From Rhodoferax sp. (GTDB taxonomy: Bacteria > Pseudomonadota > Gammaproteobacteria > Burkholderiales > Burkholderiaceae_C): DNA of 5,899 nucleotides. The translations under genes and the position numbers were made by a program. Shown here piece after piece: positions 4,833-5,899 of the stretch (the stretch's first letter is position 1; each line of letters opens with the position of its first letter). The stretch is from contig JAQTSL010000232.1 in the NCBI GenBank assembly GCA_028711355.1, positions 1 through 5,899 on the forward strand, in the 5' to 3' direction. Under the pieces are notes generated by a model. The model was not told the origin of the DNA and made no database searches. It was given only the letters and a program-made list of their open reading frames with translations.

Positions 4833-4840
4833 CTACTTGT
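4826..4840. promoter_or_regulatory. Candidate operator site 3 in front of the GabR-like gene
   Basis: ACAAG-GGCTA-CTTGT is a palindrome with a 5-base centre, 39 bp before the regulator start codon. The 12 bases GACAAGGGCTAC (4825-4836) recur exactly at 130-141, and GGGCTACTTG recurs inverted at 1651-1660. A second small palindrome, GTGA-AAA-TCAC, lies at 4806-4816. The position suits autoregulation by a GntR/MocR protein, which bind short inverted or direct repeats. No good sigma-70 promoter is obvious; a TAAACT at 4868-4873 would place the transcript start at or near the ATG. Confidence 0.45.
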
Positions 4841-4879
4841 TTGGAGACCACCGAAAATTGCAAGCATTAAACTCATTTC

Positions 4880-5899
4880 ATGTTGCCACTTAATCCAAAC
4901 AGCGCAACGCCCCTGGTGCTGCAAATCGTCGCCGGTTTCAAGGCTGATATTGAAGACGGCACCTTGCGTGCCGGCTCCAAAGCGCCGTCGATCCGCCAAT
5001 TTGCCCACGCCCACAACGTCAGCGTGTTCACGGTGGTGGATGCCTACGACCGGCTGGTGGCGCAGGGTTACTTTGCCTCACGTCCGCATTCGGGCTTTTT
5101 TGTCAAGCAGCGGCCTTCAGTGGCGGCCGAGTTGCCCGGCCACGGGCCAAATTTCAGCTTTGACTCGATGTGGTATCTGCGGCGGATTTTTGAGAACCGT
5201 GCCTTGCGCATGAAACCCGGCTGCGGCTGGCTGCCGGGCGACTGGTTGTTTCAGGACGGCGTACGCCGGGGTTTGCGCAGTCTGGCCAATGACGACGTCG
5301 ACCTCAGTGGTTATGGTGAACCCAAAGGTTACCTGCCGCTGCGCCAACTGGTGCGCGACTTGCTGGCTGAGCAGGAGATTTCAGTCACTGCGGAACAGAT
5401 ACTGCTGACGCATGGCTCCAGTCAGGCCATGGACCTGGCAGCCAGGCGCCTGGTGCGCCCGGGTGACGCGGTGCTGGTGGATGACCCCGGTTACCCCAAT
5501 TTGTTGTTTTCGCTGCGGTTTTTGGGCGCGCGTCTGATTGGCGTGCCGCGTACGCCAGCCGGTTATGACCTGGCTGCGCTGGAACGCCTGATTCTTGAGC
5601 ACAACCCCAAAGTGTTTTTTACACAGCCCCGGCTGCAAAGCCCAAGCGGGTCGGTGGCGCAACTGGCGCATTTGCACCGGGTGATGCAATTGGCCGACAA
5701 GCACGACTTTCTGGTGGTCGAAAACGACATCTATGCTGACCTGGACCCCGAGCCGCGCCCGTCGTTGGCCAGCCTGGACCAGCTTAACCGCGTGATTTAC
5801 ATCAGCAGTTTCTCCAAGACCATCTCGCCCAATATCCGCGTCGGCTATCTGGCCGCCAACCCTGATTTGCTGGAAGACCTGGCACAGTTGAAGATGATT
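4880..5899 (+). CDS. MocR/GabR-type transcriptional regulator (GntR winged helix fused to aminotransferase-like domain), 3' end cut off
   Basis: The 340 visible residues show the two-part MocR layout. Residues 9-78 are a GntR winged helix (AGSKAPSIRQFAHAHNVSVF, then TVVDAYDRLVAQGYFASRPH and SGFFV). A linker runs to about 115. A fold-type I aminotransferase domain follows: GYGEPKGYLPLRQ (144-156), LLTHGSSQAMDLAARRL, VDDPGYPN (200-207), VVENDIYADL with D283 and Y285, and YISSFSKTISPNIRVGYL with PLP lysine K313. The NPTG-type turn is QSPSG (253-257), a common departure in this family, which usually senses rather than transaminates. The rest of the domain lies past the window end. The start at 4880 is fixed by an in-frame TAA at 4868-4870; there is no Shine-Dalgarno, so a leaderless or weakly translated message is possible. 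Divergent placement from gabT suggests it is a GABA- or amine-responsive activator of gabT and represses itself, as in GabR. That role is inferred. Confidence 0.9.
   Translation, partial: MLPLNPNSATPLVLQIVAGFKADIEDGTLRAGSKAPSIRQFAHAHNVSVFTVVDAYDRLVAQGYFASRPHSGFFVKQRPSVAAELPGHGPNFSFDSMWYLRRIFENRALRMKPGCGWLPGDWLFQDGVRRGLRSLANDDVDLSGYGEPKGYLPLRQLVRDLLAEQEISVTAEQILLTHGSSQAMDLAARRLVRPGDAVLVDDPGYPNLLFSLRFLGARLIGVPRTPAGYDLAALERLILEHNPKVFFTQPRLQSPSGSVAQLAHLHRVMQLADKHDFLVVENDIYADLDPEPRPSLASLDQLNRVIYISSFSKTISPNIRVGYLAANPDLLEDLAQLKMI

Noticed and set aside
4784..5014. Minus-strand and alternative plus-strand frames over the regulator start (4784-5014, 4806-5213)
   Set aside because: They overlap the GntR winged-helix coding region of the regulator and are shadows of it.
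5117..5704. Minus-strand frames opposite the regulator (5117-5347, 5381-5704)
   Set aside because: They are antisense to the aminotransferase-like domain, with no independent evidence.
1..5899. CRISPR arrays, tRNA genes, integron sites or an intact transposon
   Set aside because: I saw no regularly spaced short repeats, no tRNA-like arms, no attC-like site, and no transposase with an uninterrupted full-length frame.

Overview
The window looks like chromosomal DNA of a betaproteobacterium, most probably Burkholderiales/Comamonadaceae (Rhodoferax- or Polaromonas-like). This is judged from the codon use and protein sequence of the flanking metabolic genes. Nothing in the window fixes the genus.

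Two well-kept metabolic blocks sit at the ends. On the left, minus strand, is a complete 4-aminobutyrate aminotransferase gene (gabT, 173-1465). It is followed downstream by the first 30 codons of a PotA-type ABC transporter ATPase (1-92), probably for polyamines or a related amine. On the right, plus strand, is the start of a MocR/GabR-type regulator (4880-5899, cut by the window end), with a GntR winged helix fused to an aminotransferase fold. Regulator and gabT are divergent, the usual layout for a GabR-like regulator and its target. A short motif, GGCTA flanked by CAAG/CTTG-type half-sites, occurs in front of the ABC gene, upstream of gabT and just upstream of the regulator. It is a candidate shared operator.

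Between these blocks lie about 3.1 kb (roughly 1670-4820) of accessory, partly decayed DNA that appears to have been inserted into the gabT/regulator intergenic region. It holds two 69-bp direct repeats (1780-1848 and 2907-2975) that look like the ori ends of an IS91-type rolling-circle element. Both stop at a GTTC tetranucleotide (read on the minus strand). Between the repeats is an AT-richer lipoprotein gene (2094-2762). Next come a frameshifted IS91-type transposase remnant (minus, about 2976-3357), abutting a frameshifted IS66-type transposase C-terminus (plus, about 3356-3654), and then a small AT-rich exported protein gene (3676-4140). Finally there are two or three short unrecognised or decayed minus-strand reading frames (4255-4832), two of which overlap by 17 bases.

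In short, this is a GABA/polyamine utilisation locus whose regulator and target were pushed apart by an island of insertion-sequence debris carrying two orphan envelope-protein genes. I see no tRNA, rRNA gene, CRISPR array or intact transposon.
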